DNA of 64,000 nt, from positions 1,302,001-1,366,000 of the forward strand of contig NZ_CP061287.1 of NCBI RefSeq assembly GCF_018687275.1, written 5' to 3'. The translations under genes and the position numbers were made by a program. Source of the stretch: Polynucleobacter sp. MWH-Aus1W21 (GTDB lineage Bacteria > Pseudomonadota > Gammaproteobacteria > Burkholderiales > Burkholderiaceae). This document shows, piece after piece, positions 42,654 through 51,086 of this stretch. The notes beneath the pieces were generated by a model. It saw nothing but the letters and a program-made list of their open reading frames with translations, was not told the DNA's origin and made no database searches. Positions within the stretch are counted from its first letter, which is position 1. Each line of letters opens with the position of its first letter.

Positions 42654-43331
42654 TCAGGCCAACAGCAACCTGATTGCAAACCCAATAAATAAAGTTCCCG
42701 CCAACATCCAGAGCGCCGTGGCAAAACGGGGGCGCGCATGAAAGAACCTTACAGAGGTTTGACCCACAACGATGAGACACGCTAAGTAAGCCATACTCAT
42801 TATCTGCAGAACAATCGCAAGATAAAAGAACGTATGCAATGGGCGTACAAATTCTGGTCGAATAAATTGCGCAAAGAAAGCAATAAAGAAAAAGATTGCT
42901 TTAGGATTGGTTAACGATAGCGTCAATGCAGAAAACAGTGGATGCAATTGCATCAGGCGCACTTGAAACTCATGGGTCTTTGCCTCTGGTCCCCTTGACC
43001 AACGCTGCTGACCGCTTCGTAACAGACCGTAACCCATCCAGGCTAAGTACACAGCCCCTAATGTACGTACAAGACTAAAAATAAAAGGCGAAGAAATCAG
43101 AATAGATGCGGCACCCAAGACAACGGCCATCATCAAGATTGAATCGCCAATGAAGATGCCGATTGCACCCCAAGCACCAGAACGCCAACCCTTTTGAATG
43201 GATATCGTTAAGACATAAAGTGAATTTGGGCCAGGCAGCAAAATAATGAATAGCGTCCCTAGCAAATAACTTGAGAAATCAATGATTCCAGCATTACTAG
43301 GCGACAAGAGACTATATGAGAGCCATTCCAT
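42654..43331 (-). CDS. LysE/RhtB-family exporter, LeuE-like
   Basis: The inner-membrane protein has six hydrophobic segments and the family opening FSSYLLGTLFIILLPGPNSLYVLTISIQKGWRSGAWGAIGIFIGDSILM, closest in pattern to E. coli LeuE (leucine export), followed by SLTNPKAIFFFIAFFAQFI. I place the start at ATG 43331 (MEWLSYSLLS, 225 aa), which gives a normal family length. Upstream in-frame ATGs at 43376 and 43409 would add polar residues and overlap the leader side of the helicase. The exported amino acid is inferred only from family resemblance. Confidence 0.88.
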   Translation of the reverse strand: MEWLSYSLLSPSNAGIIDFSSYLLGTLFIILLPGPNSLYVLTISIQKGWRSGAWGAIGIFIGDSILMMAVVLGAASILISSPFIFSLVRTLGAVYLAWMGYGLLRSGQQRWSRGPEAKTHEFQVRLMQLHPLFSALTLSLTNPKAIFFFIAFFAQFIRPEFVRPLHTFFYLAIVLQIMSMAYLACLIVVGQTSVRFFHARPRFATALWMLAGTLFIGFAIRLLLA

Positions 43332-43496
43332 CTCGATATGATAATTAATTCGGGAAAACCCTTGTAATCGAACCATCAAACTGTCATAATAAGAGGCTTT
43401 TTTAAGCAATTTGATTCATCGCCCCCCAGCTCTATTTCAGCGTACCGTTTAGAAGTCATAAACACCGAAGTTACAAAAACGCGCTGCCGCTTGTCT

Positions 43497-43575
43497 GATG
43501 GTCGATGCCTTTGACCATCGCACCCTGTAAAAAAATATGGGTGCAACATACGGAGACATCCCTTAAAGGGGATGT
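43497..43575 (+). promoter_or_regulatory. Structured 5' leader of the DEAD-box helicase
   Basis: Three short hairpins follow one another: GATGGTC/GACCATC (43497-43519), GCACCC/GGGTGC (43520-43544) and ACATCCC/GGGATGT (43556-43575). The last contains the purine-rich ribosome site and the first in-frame ATG of the helicase gene in its 3' arm. No T run is present, so these are not terminators. The arrangement would allow control of translation by RNA folding. Confidence 0.55.
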
Positions 43576-45098
43576 GTAATAGCATGACTTTTTCTAAAGA
43601 AACTAAACACGAGTCACATGACTCAAAGAGCGCTGGAAATGAATTCCAGAATTTCGCCCTAGCGGCATCACTCCTTAAAAACGTTGCTGAACTGGGTTAT
43701 ACCCAAGCCACTTCCGTGCAAGCTCAGGTTATTCCTGCAGCCTTAGCTGGTGGTGACTTATTGGTCAGCAGCCAAACCGGTAGCGGTAAAACCGCAGCCT
43801 TTTTACTGCCTTTGATTAATCAACTCATCGAAGACAACCCGAACAACTCACCTGTACCAGGTCGCGCACAACCTAAAGTGTTAGTGCTCTGCCCTACTCG
43901 TGAATTAGCTCAACAGGTTGCCGCCGATGCGGTGAACTTAGTTCGTGGCATGAAAGGTATCCGTATTGCAACTGTTATGGGTGGCATGCCTTACGGCAAG
44001 CAAATCCAGGCGTTAAAAGGTGCATTGTTAGTTGTTGCAACACCAGGTCGTTTGCTCGACTTGTGCGACAGCAAGGCAATTCGCTTAGACGACGTAAAAC
44101 AACTCGTTATCGACGAAGCCGATCGCATGCTCGACATGGGATTTGCCGATGATCTCGAGGCTATTGATAAGCGTTGCGCAGGCCGTAACCAAACTTTGAT
44201 GTTCTCTGCAACTTTTGCGCCGAAGATTATGTCTTTAGCAAACGAGTTGACCACAGATGCCAAGCGTATTGAACTCGCTCACGCAGGTGAAAAGCACGCC
44301 AACATTGAACAGAAGTTGCATTGGGCTGACAGCATGTCTCACAAGCATAAGTTGCTTGAGCACATTTTGGCTGATGCCGATTTGGATCAAGCGGTTGTGT
44401 TTGCAAGCACTCAAGTTGAAAGCGAAAAAATTGCTGACACCTTGCGCGCTAATGGCTACGAAGCTACTGCCCTTCATGGTGCAATGCCTCAAGCTGTGCG
44501 TATGCGTCGCCTTGAGTCCTTACGTAAAGGTCACACCAAGATTTTGGTTGCGACTGACGTAGCGGCTCGCGGTATTGATGTACCACGCATTAGTCACGTG
44601 ATTAACTTTGGCTTGCCAATGAAACCAGAAGACTATACGCATCGCATCGGTCGTACTGGTCGTGCAGGTCGTAATGGTGTTGCTATCACTTTGGTTGAAC
44701 ATCGTGATCGCGCCAAGATCCGCAATATCGAACGCTTTACACAGCAAGATATCGTTGCTTCAGTCATCGCTGGTCTTGAGCCACAAGCCAAGCCAAGCTT
44801 TGGTGGTGGCGGCGGTCGTCCTGGTGGCGGTCGTTCTGGCGGTGGTGGTCGTTCTGGCGGTGGCTTTGGTGGCAATCGCTCTGGTGGTGGTGGTCGTTAT
44901 GGCTCAGGCGCTCGTTCAGAGTCTCGCTTTGGTGGTGGTGGTTCAGGCGATTCACGTCCAGCCCGCTCTGCTGACTCACGTCCTGCGCGTTCTGCTGACT
45001 CACGTCCTGCGCGTTCTGCTGACTCACGTCCAGCAGGTGGTCCGCGTTTTGCGAAGCCAAAGGCTGGCGGTCAACGTCGCAACTTTAGCGGTAGCTAA
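43572..45098 (+). CDS. DEAD-box ATP-dependent RNA helicase (RhlE-like)
   Basis: The 508-aa helicase has the Q motif region (ELGYTQATSVQAQVIPAAL), motif I SQTGSGKTAAF, Ia PTRELAQQ, DEAD in VIDEADRMLDMGF, SAT in FSATFAPKI and HRIGRTGRAG of domain 2. The C-terminal ~110 residues are a Gly/Arg/Ser-rich low-complexity tail with FGGGGGRPGGGRSGGG and four SADSRPA repeats, likely an RNA-binding tether. Such helicases act in ribosome assembly, mRNA decay and cold adaptation. ATG 43572 lies inside a hairpin; a second in-frame ATG at 43584 lies just outside it and could be the real start. Confidence 0.95.
   Translation: MCNSMTFSKETKHESHDSKSAGNEFQNFALAASLLKNVAELGYTQATSVQAQVIPAALAGGDLLVSSQTGSGKTAAFLLPLINQLIEDNPNNSPVPGRAQPKVLVLCPTRELAQQVAADAVNLVRGMKGIRIATVMGGMPYGKQIQALKGALLVVATPGRLLDLCDSKAIRLDDVKQLVIDEADRMLDMGFADDLEAIDKRCAGRNQTLMFSATFAPKIMSLANELTTDAKRIELAHAGEKHANIEQKLHWADSMSHKHKLLEHILADADLDQAVVFASTQVESEKIADTLRANGYEATALHGAMPQAVRMRRLESLRKGHTKILVATDVAARGIDVPRISHVINFGLPMKPEDYTHRIGRTGRAGRNGVAITLVEHRDRAKIRNIERFTQQDIVASVIAGLEPQAKPSFGGGGGRPGGGRSGGGGRSGGGFGGNRSGGGGRYGSGARSESRFGGGGSGDSRPARSADSRPARSADSRPARSADSRPAGGPRFAKPKAGGQRRNFSGS
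44952..45035. repeat. 24-nt tandem repeat in the helicase tail
   Basis: Three full 24-base units (44952-44975, 44976-44999, 45000-45023) and a half unit encode repeats of S-R-P-A-R-S-A-D. Units two and three are identical and unit one differs at three bases, pointing to recent expansion. The length is a multiple of three, so copy number can vary in frame. Confidence 0.93.
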
Positions 45099-45100
45099 AA

Positions 45101-45673
45101 ATGATTCGCCGTAATCGTCTCCGTTCTGCATGGAATCGAGTCGGTTCCGGTGAAATCCATCGGGCGCCACGCGAGTGGCAACCATGGCTAAGCGATACTG
45201 GGTCTCTCACCCAAAAAATTGAGAAAGCAATTGGGCAAAAACTGGAAATTCAGGTTTTGCGTGACTGCCCTCAATCACTCAATAGCGACGAAAGTCGCTA
45301 TTTTCATTTCAAGCTCAGACGCTGCAGGGTACGCGAAGTACTGCTTTGCTCTAATGGAGTTCCCCTGGTAATGGCGCATAGCGTTATTCCAACGCTGAGC
45401 TCAAGCGGCAGCAATCATGCCGTTCTACGCCTGGGCACAAAGCCTCTGGGGGCGGTGTTATTCGCCAAAACCCGGAAGCACTCAAAAGCAAAGCCTCCAC
45501 GGGATATTGCTCGTTTAGATAAAAGCAGTGAATTGTGGAAAAAGTCTTTCAAACATTTTCCTGGTTTGCGTTCACCTCTATGGGCACGACGCACCCTCTA
45601 TAGATTAAAGGGTCACCCTATTTTGGTAAATGAAATTTTCTTACCCGCTTTATTGAATGCTGTGAAGTTTTAG
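45101..45673 (+). CDS. ubiC: Chorismate pyruvate-lyase
   Basis: UbiC splits chorismate to 4-hydroxybenzoate and pyruvate, the first step of ubiquinone synthesis. The 190-aa protein shows the family pattern REVLLCSNGVPLVMAHSVIP, the conserved LGTKPLGAVLF and the product-site end LWARRTLYRLKGHPILVNEIFLP with a Glu near the C-terminus. It begins 2 bp after the helicase stop, so it is translated from the same transcript, an unusual pairing. No ubiA is nearby. The sequence is divergent from E. coli, but the pattern is clear. Confidence 0.88.
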   Translation: MIRRNRLRSAWNRVGSGEIHRAPREWQPWLSDTGSLTQKIEKAIGQKLEIQVLRDCPQSLNSDESRYFHFKLRRCRVREVLLCSNGVPLVMAHSVIPTLSSSGSNHAVLRLGTKPLGAVLFAKTRKHSKAKPPRDIARLDKSSELWKKSFKHFPGLRSPLWARRTLYRLKGHPILVNEIFLPALLNAVKF

Positions 45674-45689
45674 TTCTTCGCTTTTGCTT

Positions 45690-46514
45690 TTATATTGTTA
45701 ACCAAGCTAAAGTAGATTTAATCAAAGCTTCATCACCAGGCTCGCTGGTAAAGACTTCACCAAACCCAATTAGCTCAGCCGCATCAGCAATATTGTGATG
45801 TGGGCACAGCGCGCTAGCAGCATTGAGGTTTTGGGTAAATTGATCTTTCATGACCTCACCCAGATAACGCACCGCCTCAGAAGAAGTGAGCAGCCAAAGA
45901 GATTTACTTAAATCCATTTCACGCACAAGATGCCAAGCAGGGTTATCCAAATCTAAAGGCACACGTCTGTATGTAGAGATTGTCTCAACCGTAGCGCCAG
46001 CTCTCGTTAGCGTGTCAGCCAGCCAATCACGACCGCCCTCACCCTTAAAGATCACTACTTTCTTATTTTGCCAATCCCATTGCAGAGATCCAAGCTCCTG
46101 CCACAGACCCTCCGAGTCCCAGTTTTCATTATTTCCAGGGATGATGATAGGTGTTGGATTTTCTTCTAAACCAATGCCATGGTTTTTTAAAGCCAGATTG
46201 CTGCTGCCACCCATCACACCAATCGGAATAATCTTTTTGGAAAAGTCTTGCCAGTCTCGCTCCAATAAACGCATCACACTTTCAATGGCATTAGGACTCA
46301 CAAAGATAGCTAGATCGGCATTACTTAATGCTGTAGCAATATGATCCACCAAATGTTCATCAGACTTTGGAACAATTGTTAGCAAAGGTAGCGACAGTAT
46401 CTCTGGCAGGCTACGTTTACCCACTCCACTCGCTTCGATTGCACGAGTGAGGACATCAATCAGCTGACGCGCCTGGCCGCTAGGTCTGGTGACGATGATT
46501 GTTTTAGTACTCAT
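45690..46514 (-). CDS. hemD: Uroporphyrinogen-III synthase
   Basis: HemD closes hydroxymethylbilane into uroporphyrinogen III with inversion of ring D. The 274-aa protein is poorly conserved, as usual for HemD, but shows IIVTRPSGQARQLIDVL at the start, IFVSPNAIESVMRLL, the second-domain VVIFKGEGGRDWLADTLTRAGATVETISTYRR and WLLTSSEAVRYL. It follows hemC by 14 bp on the same strand, the standard heme pair. Confidence 0.93.
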   Translation of the reverse strand: MSTKTIIVTRPSGQARQLIDVLTRAIEASGVGKRSLPEILSLPLLTIVPKSDEHLVDHIATALSNADLAIFVSPNAIESVMRLLERDWQDFSKKIIPIGVMGGSSNLALKNHGIGLEENPTPIIIPGNNENWDSEGLWQELGSLQWDWQNKKVVIFKGEGGRDWLADTLTRAGATVETISTYRRVPLDLDNPAWHLVREMDLSKSLWLLTSSEAVRYLGEVMKDQFTQNLNAASALCPHHNIADAAELIGFGEVFTSEPGDEALIKSTLAWLTI

Positions 46515-46528
46515 CGCTACTAATGCGT

Positions 46529-47494
46529 TTATTTGGAAATCTTTGGGATTAAATCTGCCGCACCCTGTGACAGCAGATCTTTTGCAACTGCAAGGCCTAG
46601 GGCTTCTGCATCCTCAACTGATTTCACTTGCGCACTACCGTTAGCAAGACAAATAGCTTTGCCATCGGTGCTTGCGACAAACGAGCGAATTTGCATTTGA
46701 TTTTGATCCCAGACAGCGTGCGCAGCTAGTGGCACCTCACATGAGCCGCCCAACTGACGGGACACCATGCGCTCGGCAGAAACAGCGAACAAAGTTGGCA
46801 AATCATTTAATGGCGTAAGCCATTGCTTGATGTTCGGATGCTTACTTAAAGTTTCGATACCCAAAGCGCCCTGACCTGCAGCAGGCGTATAAGGATCATA
46901 TGGCAAGAATGCACGGATGCGTGACTCCAAACCTAAACGTTTTAAACCAGCAGCGGCCAAAATAATGGCTTGGTACTCGCCCTTATCCAATTTACCCATG
47001 CGGGTATCTAAATTTCCGCGTAAGGGTTGAATCTCGAGGCGAGGAAACTTGGCGCGCAAAACAGATTCGCGTCGCAAACTAGATGTACCAACAATTGCTC
47101 CAGCAGGGAGATCTTCCAAGCTAGCGTAATCATTAGAAACAAAAGCATCTCTTGCATCTTCTCTTGCCATCACGCAGGAAAGATCAAACCCCTCCGGCAT
47201 CACCATTGGTACATCCTTTAAGGAGTGCACTGCTAAATCTGCACGACCATCCTCCAAGGCGGTTTCTAGCTCTTTTACAAAAAGGCCCTTACCACCCACT
47301 TTAGAGAGGGTTTTATCCAAAATCTGGTCACCGCGGGTAGTCATCCCCAGAATTTGGACATCGCAGTCGGGATAGAGCGTTTTAAGGCAATCTCGGACGT
47401 GCTCAGCCTGCCACATGGCTAGGCGACTTTCACGGGAGGCGATTACAAGGCGCTTTGGGGCTACCGAGGGGGTGGAATTCAGGGTTTGGGACAT
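46529..47494 (-). CDS. hemC: Hydroxymethylbilane synthase
   Basis: HemC joins four porphobilinogens into hydroxymethylbilane on a covalently bound dipyrromethane cofactor. The 321-aa protein has RLVIASRESRLAMWQAEHV, VHSLKDVPMVMPEGF, GTSSLRRESVLRAKFP, and the cofactor cysteine in RQLGGSCEVPLAAHA. I place the start at ATG 47494 (MSQTLNSTPS); the open frame extends 24 codons further, but that part overlaps the argH control region. It diverges from argH, with start codons 43 bp apart. Confidence 0.96.
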   Translation of the reverse strand: MSQTLNSTPSVAPKRLVIASRESRLAMWQAEHVRDCLKTLYPDCDVQILGMTTRGDQILDKTLSKVGGKGLFVKELETALEDGRADLAVHSLKDVPMVMPEGFDLSCVMAREDARDAFVSNDYASLEDLPAGAIVGTSSLRRESVLRAKFPRLEIQPLRGNLDTRMGKLDKGEYQAIILAAAGLKRLGLESRIRAFLPYDPYTPAAGQGALGIETLSKHPNIKQWLTPLNDLPTLFAVSAERMVSRQLGGSCEVPLAAHAVWDQNQMQIRSFVASTDGKAICLANGSAQVKSVEDAEALGLAVAKDLLSQGAADLIPKISK

Positions 47495-47537
47495 AACATT
47501 TAAAATAATCAAAGACCTACACCAATATACTGTGTTT

Positions 47538-48956
47538 ATGAGCTCATCAAATAATTCCTTAGACAATAAAGCCCAAGCTTGGTCGGCCCGTTTTGCCGAA
47601 CCCGTTGACGAACTAGTACAGCGTTATACAGCCTCTATCGGCTTTGATCAACGCTTTGCAATGGTCGATATTGCTGGATCTTTGGCTCATGCCGAGATGC
47701 TAGCTACCCAAAAAATCATTAGCGCCCAAGATTTGGCTGACATCCAAAAGGGAATGGCACAAATTAAAAGTGAGATCGAGTCCGGTCAATTTAATTGGCA
47801 ACTCGCTCTTGAAGATGTTCATCTCAATATTGAAGCGCGCCTTACTGCTTTGGTTGGCGATGCGGGCAAGCGTCTTCATACCGGTCGTTCACGCAATGAC
47901 CAAGTGGCAACTGATTTACGCCTTTGGTTGCGTGGCAGCATCGATGATATTGCTGTGACTCTCAAATCTTTACGTGTGGCATTGTTAAATTTGGCTGAGA
48001 AGCATGCATCCACCATCATGCCTGGTCACACCCATTTACAAGTAGCGCAGCCAATTACATTTGGTCACCACTTGATGGCCTACTATGAAATGTTTAGTCG
48101 TGATGCAAGCCGCTTAGCGGATTTGCGTGCGCGCTTGAATCGCTTACCTTTAGGTGCCGCTGCATTAGCAGGAACTACTTACCCAATCGATCGCGAGCAA
48201 GTAGCCAAGGCGCTTGGGTTTGATGGTATCTGCAACAACTCCTTGGACGCAGTATCTGATCGCGACTTTGCGATTGAGTTCTGCGCCTTTGCATCTATCT
48301 TGATGATGCACGTATCACGCCTTTCTGAAGAGCTCATTCTTTGGTTGAGCCCACGCTTTGGCTTTATTGACCTACCAGACCGCTTTTGTACTGGTAGCTC
48401 GATCATGCCGCAGAAGAAAAACCCTGACGTCCCTGAATTAGCTCGCGGCAAGACTGGTCGTGTTTATGGTGATTTGATTTCTTTGCTGACCTTAATGAAA
48501 GGTCAACCGCTCGCATACAACAAAGACAATCAAGAAGATAAAGAGCCTTTATTTGACGCTGTTGATACCGTGCAAGATACCTTGCGTATTTTTGCTGACA
48601 TGGTGCCGCACATCGAAGTTAAAGCTGAAGTGATGAAGAAGGCGGCAGAAGAAGGTTTTGCAACAGCAACCGACTTAGCCGACTACTTGGTTAAAAAAGG
48701 CTTAGCCTTCCGTGACGCGCATGAAGCAGTAGCGCATGCGGTTAAAGCTTGTGTTGGCAGAAACTGTATGCTGACTGACCTCAGCCTCTCAGAGCTGCGC
48801 TTTGCTTGCGGCCTTGATAATCGTCCAGAGCTAATCAGCGATGATGTTTTTGCATTACTCACAGTGGATGGCTCAGTTCAATCTCGTCAACATGCGGGCG
48901 GTACCGCCCCTGCTCAAGTTCTTGCAGCAATCAAACGGGGTCGTGCAGACCTCTAA
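47538..48956 (+). CDS. argH: Argininosuccinate lyase
   Basis: ArgH releases fumarate from argininosuccinate to give arginine, the last step of arginine synthesis. The protein from ATG 47538 is 472 aa, the usual length (MSSSNNSLDNKAQAWSARF). Visible: the HTGRSRNDQVATDLRL motif, TIMPGHTHLQVAQPITFGHHL, and the fumarase/aspartase superfamily signature GSSIMPQKKNPDVPE with the catalytic Ser. An open frame extends upstream over hemC, but those codons are on the opposite strand of a well-supported gene and have no Shine-Dalgarno. Confidence 0.97.
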   Translation: MSSSNNSLDNKAQAWSARFAEPVDELVQRYTASIGFDQRFAMVDIAGSLAHAEMLATQKIISAQDLADIQKGMAQIKSEIESGQFNWQLALEDVHLNIEARLTALVGDAGKRLHTGRSRNDQVATDLRLWLRGSIDDIAVTLKSLRVALLNLAEKHASTIMPGHTHLQVAQPITFGHHLMAYYEMFSRDASRLADLRARLNRLPLGAAALAGTTYPIDREQVAKALGFDGICNNSLDAVSDRDFAIEFCAFASILMMHVSRLSEELILWLSPRFGFIDLPDRFCTGSSIMPQKKNPDVPELARGKTGRVYGDLISLLTLMKGQPLAYNKDNQEDKEPLFDAVDTVQDTLRIFADMVPHIEVKAEVMKKAAEEGFATATDLADYLVKKGLAFRDAHEAVAHAVKACVGRNCMLTDLSLSELRFACGLDNRPELISDDVFALLTVDGSVQSRQHAGGTAPAQVLAAIKRGRADL

Positions 48957-48961
48957 ACTGC

Positions 48962-49513
48962 ATGGGGTTTTGGTCCAAACTCTCTGCGGGCATTGATCGC
49001 GTAAACCAGCTTCTGGGTAAGGCAGCCAGCATCATGATTCTGCTGTCTTGCGTAGTGTCTGCAGCCAATGCGCTTCTTCGCTACGGATTGGATATCAGCA
49101 ATAACTGGCCACTAGAGCTGCAGTGGTACCTCTTTGCTGCCGCAGTCATGCTGGGCGCCTCCTACACACTGAGACGTAATGAACATGTCCGGGTCGATTT
49201 AATTTATTCCCAGCTATCTAATCGCGGCCGTTTATGGGTCGATCTTTTTGGCTTAATTTTCTTTTTGATGCCAGCCTGCATCTTATTCACTTGGCTCTCA
49301 TGGACCACTCTTTTTTATCCATCCTGGTTAGTTATGGAGCATTCACTGAACTCTGGCGGATTAGCGCGCTACCCCATTAAGTTTGTAGTCCCATTTGGAT
49401 TTTTCATGCTGAGCCTACAAGGCTTATCCGAAATCATTAAGCGTTACGGCGCACTCAAAGGTGAAATCACCTTACCCGCCGAAGATCTTCGTTACGAAAA
49501 GCCGATGCAATGA
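48962..49513 (+). CDS. TRAP transporter small permease DctQ
   Basis: This 183-aa inner-membrane protein has four hydrophobic helices and the DctQ-family pattern (NNWPLELQWYLFAAAVMLGASYTLRRNEHVRVDLIYSQLS). It partners DctM in a Na+-driven binding-protein-dependent transporter. It starts 5 bp after the argH stop and overlaps dctM by 4 bp. The pattern of a longer C-terminal segment before DctM resembles subunits for carboxylates with larger side chains, but no substrate can be assigned. Confidence 0.92.
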   Translation: MGFWSKLSAGIDRVNQLLGKAASIMILLSCVVSAANALLRYGLDISNNWPLELQWYLFAAAVMLGASYTLRRNEHVRVDLIYSQLSNRGRLWVDLFGLIFFLMPACILFTWLSWTTLFYPSWLVMEHSLNSGGLARYPIKFVVPFGFFMLSLQGLSEIIKRYGALKGEITLPAEDLRYEKPMQ

Positions 49514-51039
49514 TTCCATTGGAGTGGATGCCGCCCTTAATGTTTGGTGGACTGATCGTCTTTATGCTGATCGGCTTCCCGGTTGCCTTCTCATTGATGG
49601 CGGCAGGATTATTCTTCTCCCTGATTGCAATCAATGAAGGTTTCTTTGGAATAGCGTTTTTACAAGCCATTCCACAGCGCATCTTTGGCAGCGTGCTCGC
49701 CAACGATCTATTGCTTGCCATCCCCTTCTTTACCTTCATGGGCGCCATTCTGGAGCGCTGCGGTCTTGCGGAAGAAATGCTGGATTCGATGGGGCAGCTT
49801 TTTGGGCGTGTGCGTGGAGGCCTGGGTTACTCCGTCATCATCGTCGGATTTATTTTGGGTGCAATCACCGGCACTGTAGCGGCTCAGGTGATCGCCATGG
49901 CTATGATCTCGTTACCAGTGATGATGCGTTACGGCTACAACATGCGCTACGCTACAGGCGTTTTAGCAGCTTCTGGAACCATTACGCAACTGGTACCCCC
50001 ATCCCTGGTTCTCATAGTTCTTGCCGATCAATTGAAAACCCAAAGTGGCAGCGCTGATGTGGGCAGTATGTATTTAGGTGCGTGGGGTCCCTCACTTCTT
50101 CAAATCGCCCTCTTTGCGCTCTACACTTTCTTCTTAAGCCGTATACGCCCCGACTATCTACCGCCCGTTCCTGAGGGCGATATCACACTGAAGGGCTGGG
50201 CACTTTGGAAAAAATGTCTCATGGGAATCATCCCATCAGCCGTTCTGATTTTCCTGGTGCTAGGGACCATCATGACCGGCATTGCAACACCTACAGAATC
50301 TGGAGCGATGGGCGCAATGGGTGCGTTGCTATTGGCATGGCTTCGTAGAGCAAGTATCCCCAATTTAAAAGGATTGGTTCAGGAGGCCTATCAAAATACG
50401 ATGCGCATCACTGCCATGGTGGTCTTTATTTTGATTGGGTCGACTTGCTTCTCGGTCGTATTCCAAGGAGTGGATGGCGGCTTTTGGGTTGAAGAGCTTT
50501 TCTCCAATTTACCCGGCGGCTGGGTTGGCTTTCTAGTCGTAGTGAATTTATTTGTTTTCTTCTTAGCTTTCTTCTTAGATTTTTTTGAAATCGCATTCAT
50601 CGTTGTGCCGATGTTGGCACCAGTGGCCGTCAAACTATTGGCACCCGTACTGTTAGCGTCAATGAATGGCAATCCACAAGCGGCTGCTAGTGCTGCGCTG
50701 GTTTGGTTTGGGGTCATGCTTTGCGTCAATATGCAAACCTCCTTTATGCATCCCCCATTTGGCTTTGCCCTGTTCTATCTCAGGGGTGTAGCTCCCAAAG
50801 AAGTGAAGAGCAGTGACATTTACTGGGGTGCGCTACCCTGGGTCGGCTTACAACTTGTTATGGTGGCAGTAGTAATCGCTTTCCCGGCCCTAGTGACAAC
50901 TTTCTTAGACAAGCCTGCTGCAGTCATAGAGAGCCAGGACTTCAACTTCACGAGCGAAGAAAACAAACCCGATACTCCAGCCCCTAAAGCGGATGAAGAT
51001 GCTCCGGTAACTTTTCAACTGGACAAGCCAGTTAAATAA
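49510..51039 (+). CDS. TRAP transporter large permease DctM
   Basis: The 509-aa large membrane subunit has about 12-13 hydrophobic segments, with VFMLIGFPVAFSLMAAGLFF at the start, GAITGTVAAQVIAMAMISLPVMMRYGYN, TGIATPTESGAMGAMGALLLA and the C-terminal HPPFGFALFYLRGVAP. A 50-residue hydrophilic, Asp/Lys-rich tail follows the last helix (about 455-509), longer than in many DctM. ATGA overlap with dctQ shows coupling. No DctP binding-protein gene is found on either side, so the ligand-binding subunit must be encoded elsewhere. Confidence 0.94.
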   Translation: MIPLEWMPPLMFGGLIVFMLIGFPVAFSLMAAGLFFSLIAINEGFFGIAFLQAIPQRIFGSVLANDLLLAIPFFTFMGAILERCGLAEEMLDSMGQLFGRVRGGLGYSVIIVGFILGAITGTVAAQVIAMAMISLPVMMRYGYNMRYATGVLAASGTITQLVPPSLVLIVLADQLKTQSGSADVGSMYLGAWGPSLLQIALFALYTFFLSRIRPDYLPPVPEGDITLKGWALWKKCLMGIIPSAVLIFLVLGTIMTGIATPTESGAMGAMGALLLAWLRRASIPNLKGLVQEAYQNTMRITAMVVFILIGSTCFSVVFQGVDGGFWVEELFSNLPGGWVGFLVVVNLFVFFLAFFLDFFEIAFIVVPMLAPVAVKLLAPVLLASMNGNPQAAASAALVWFGVMLCVNMQTSFMHPPFGFALFYLRGVAPKEVKSSDIYWGALPWVGLQLVMVAVVIAFPALVTTFLDKPAAVIESQDFNFTSEENKPDTPAPKADEDAPVTFQLDKPVK

Positions 51040-51041
51040 AA

Positions 51042-51063
51042 ATGCCCCGCATTTGCGGGGCAT
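51042..51063 (-). terminator. Terminator after the decarboxylase gene
   Basis: The hairpin ATGCCCCGC/GCGGGGCAT with an ATTT loop lies between convergent dctM and the decarboxylase. On the minus strand it is followed by TTTTTATTT, so it ends the decarboxylase transcript 24 bp after its stop. The plus-strand side lacks a T run. Confidence 0.85.
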
Positions 51064-51086
51064 CAAATTACGAGATATGGCCTAGA

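Noticed and set aside
44952..45035. Possible CRISPR array because of regular repeats
   Set aside because: The repeats are contiguous 24-mers without spacers and lie in frame inside a helicase gene. No other regular repeat-spacer pattern was seen in the window.
44662..45114. Open frames in other phases over the helicase tail
   Set aside because: They come from the Gly/Arg repeat tract read in wrong frames; products are monotonous Val/Ala or Pro/Gln/His strings.
47415..47537. N-terminal extension of ArgH and of HemC into each other
   Set aside because: Both frames are open across the divergent promoter region, but the family starts (ATG 47538 and ATG 47494) give normal lengths.
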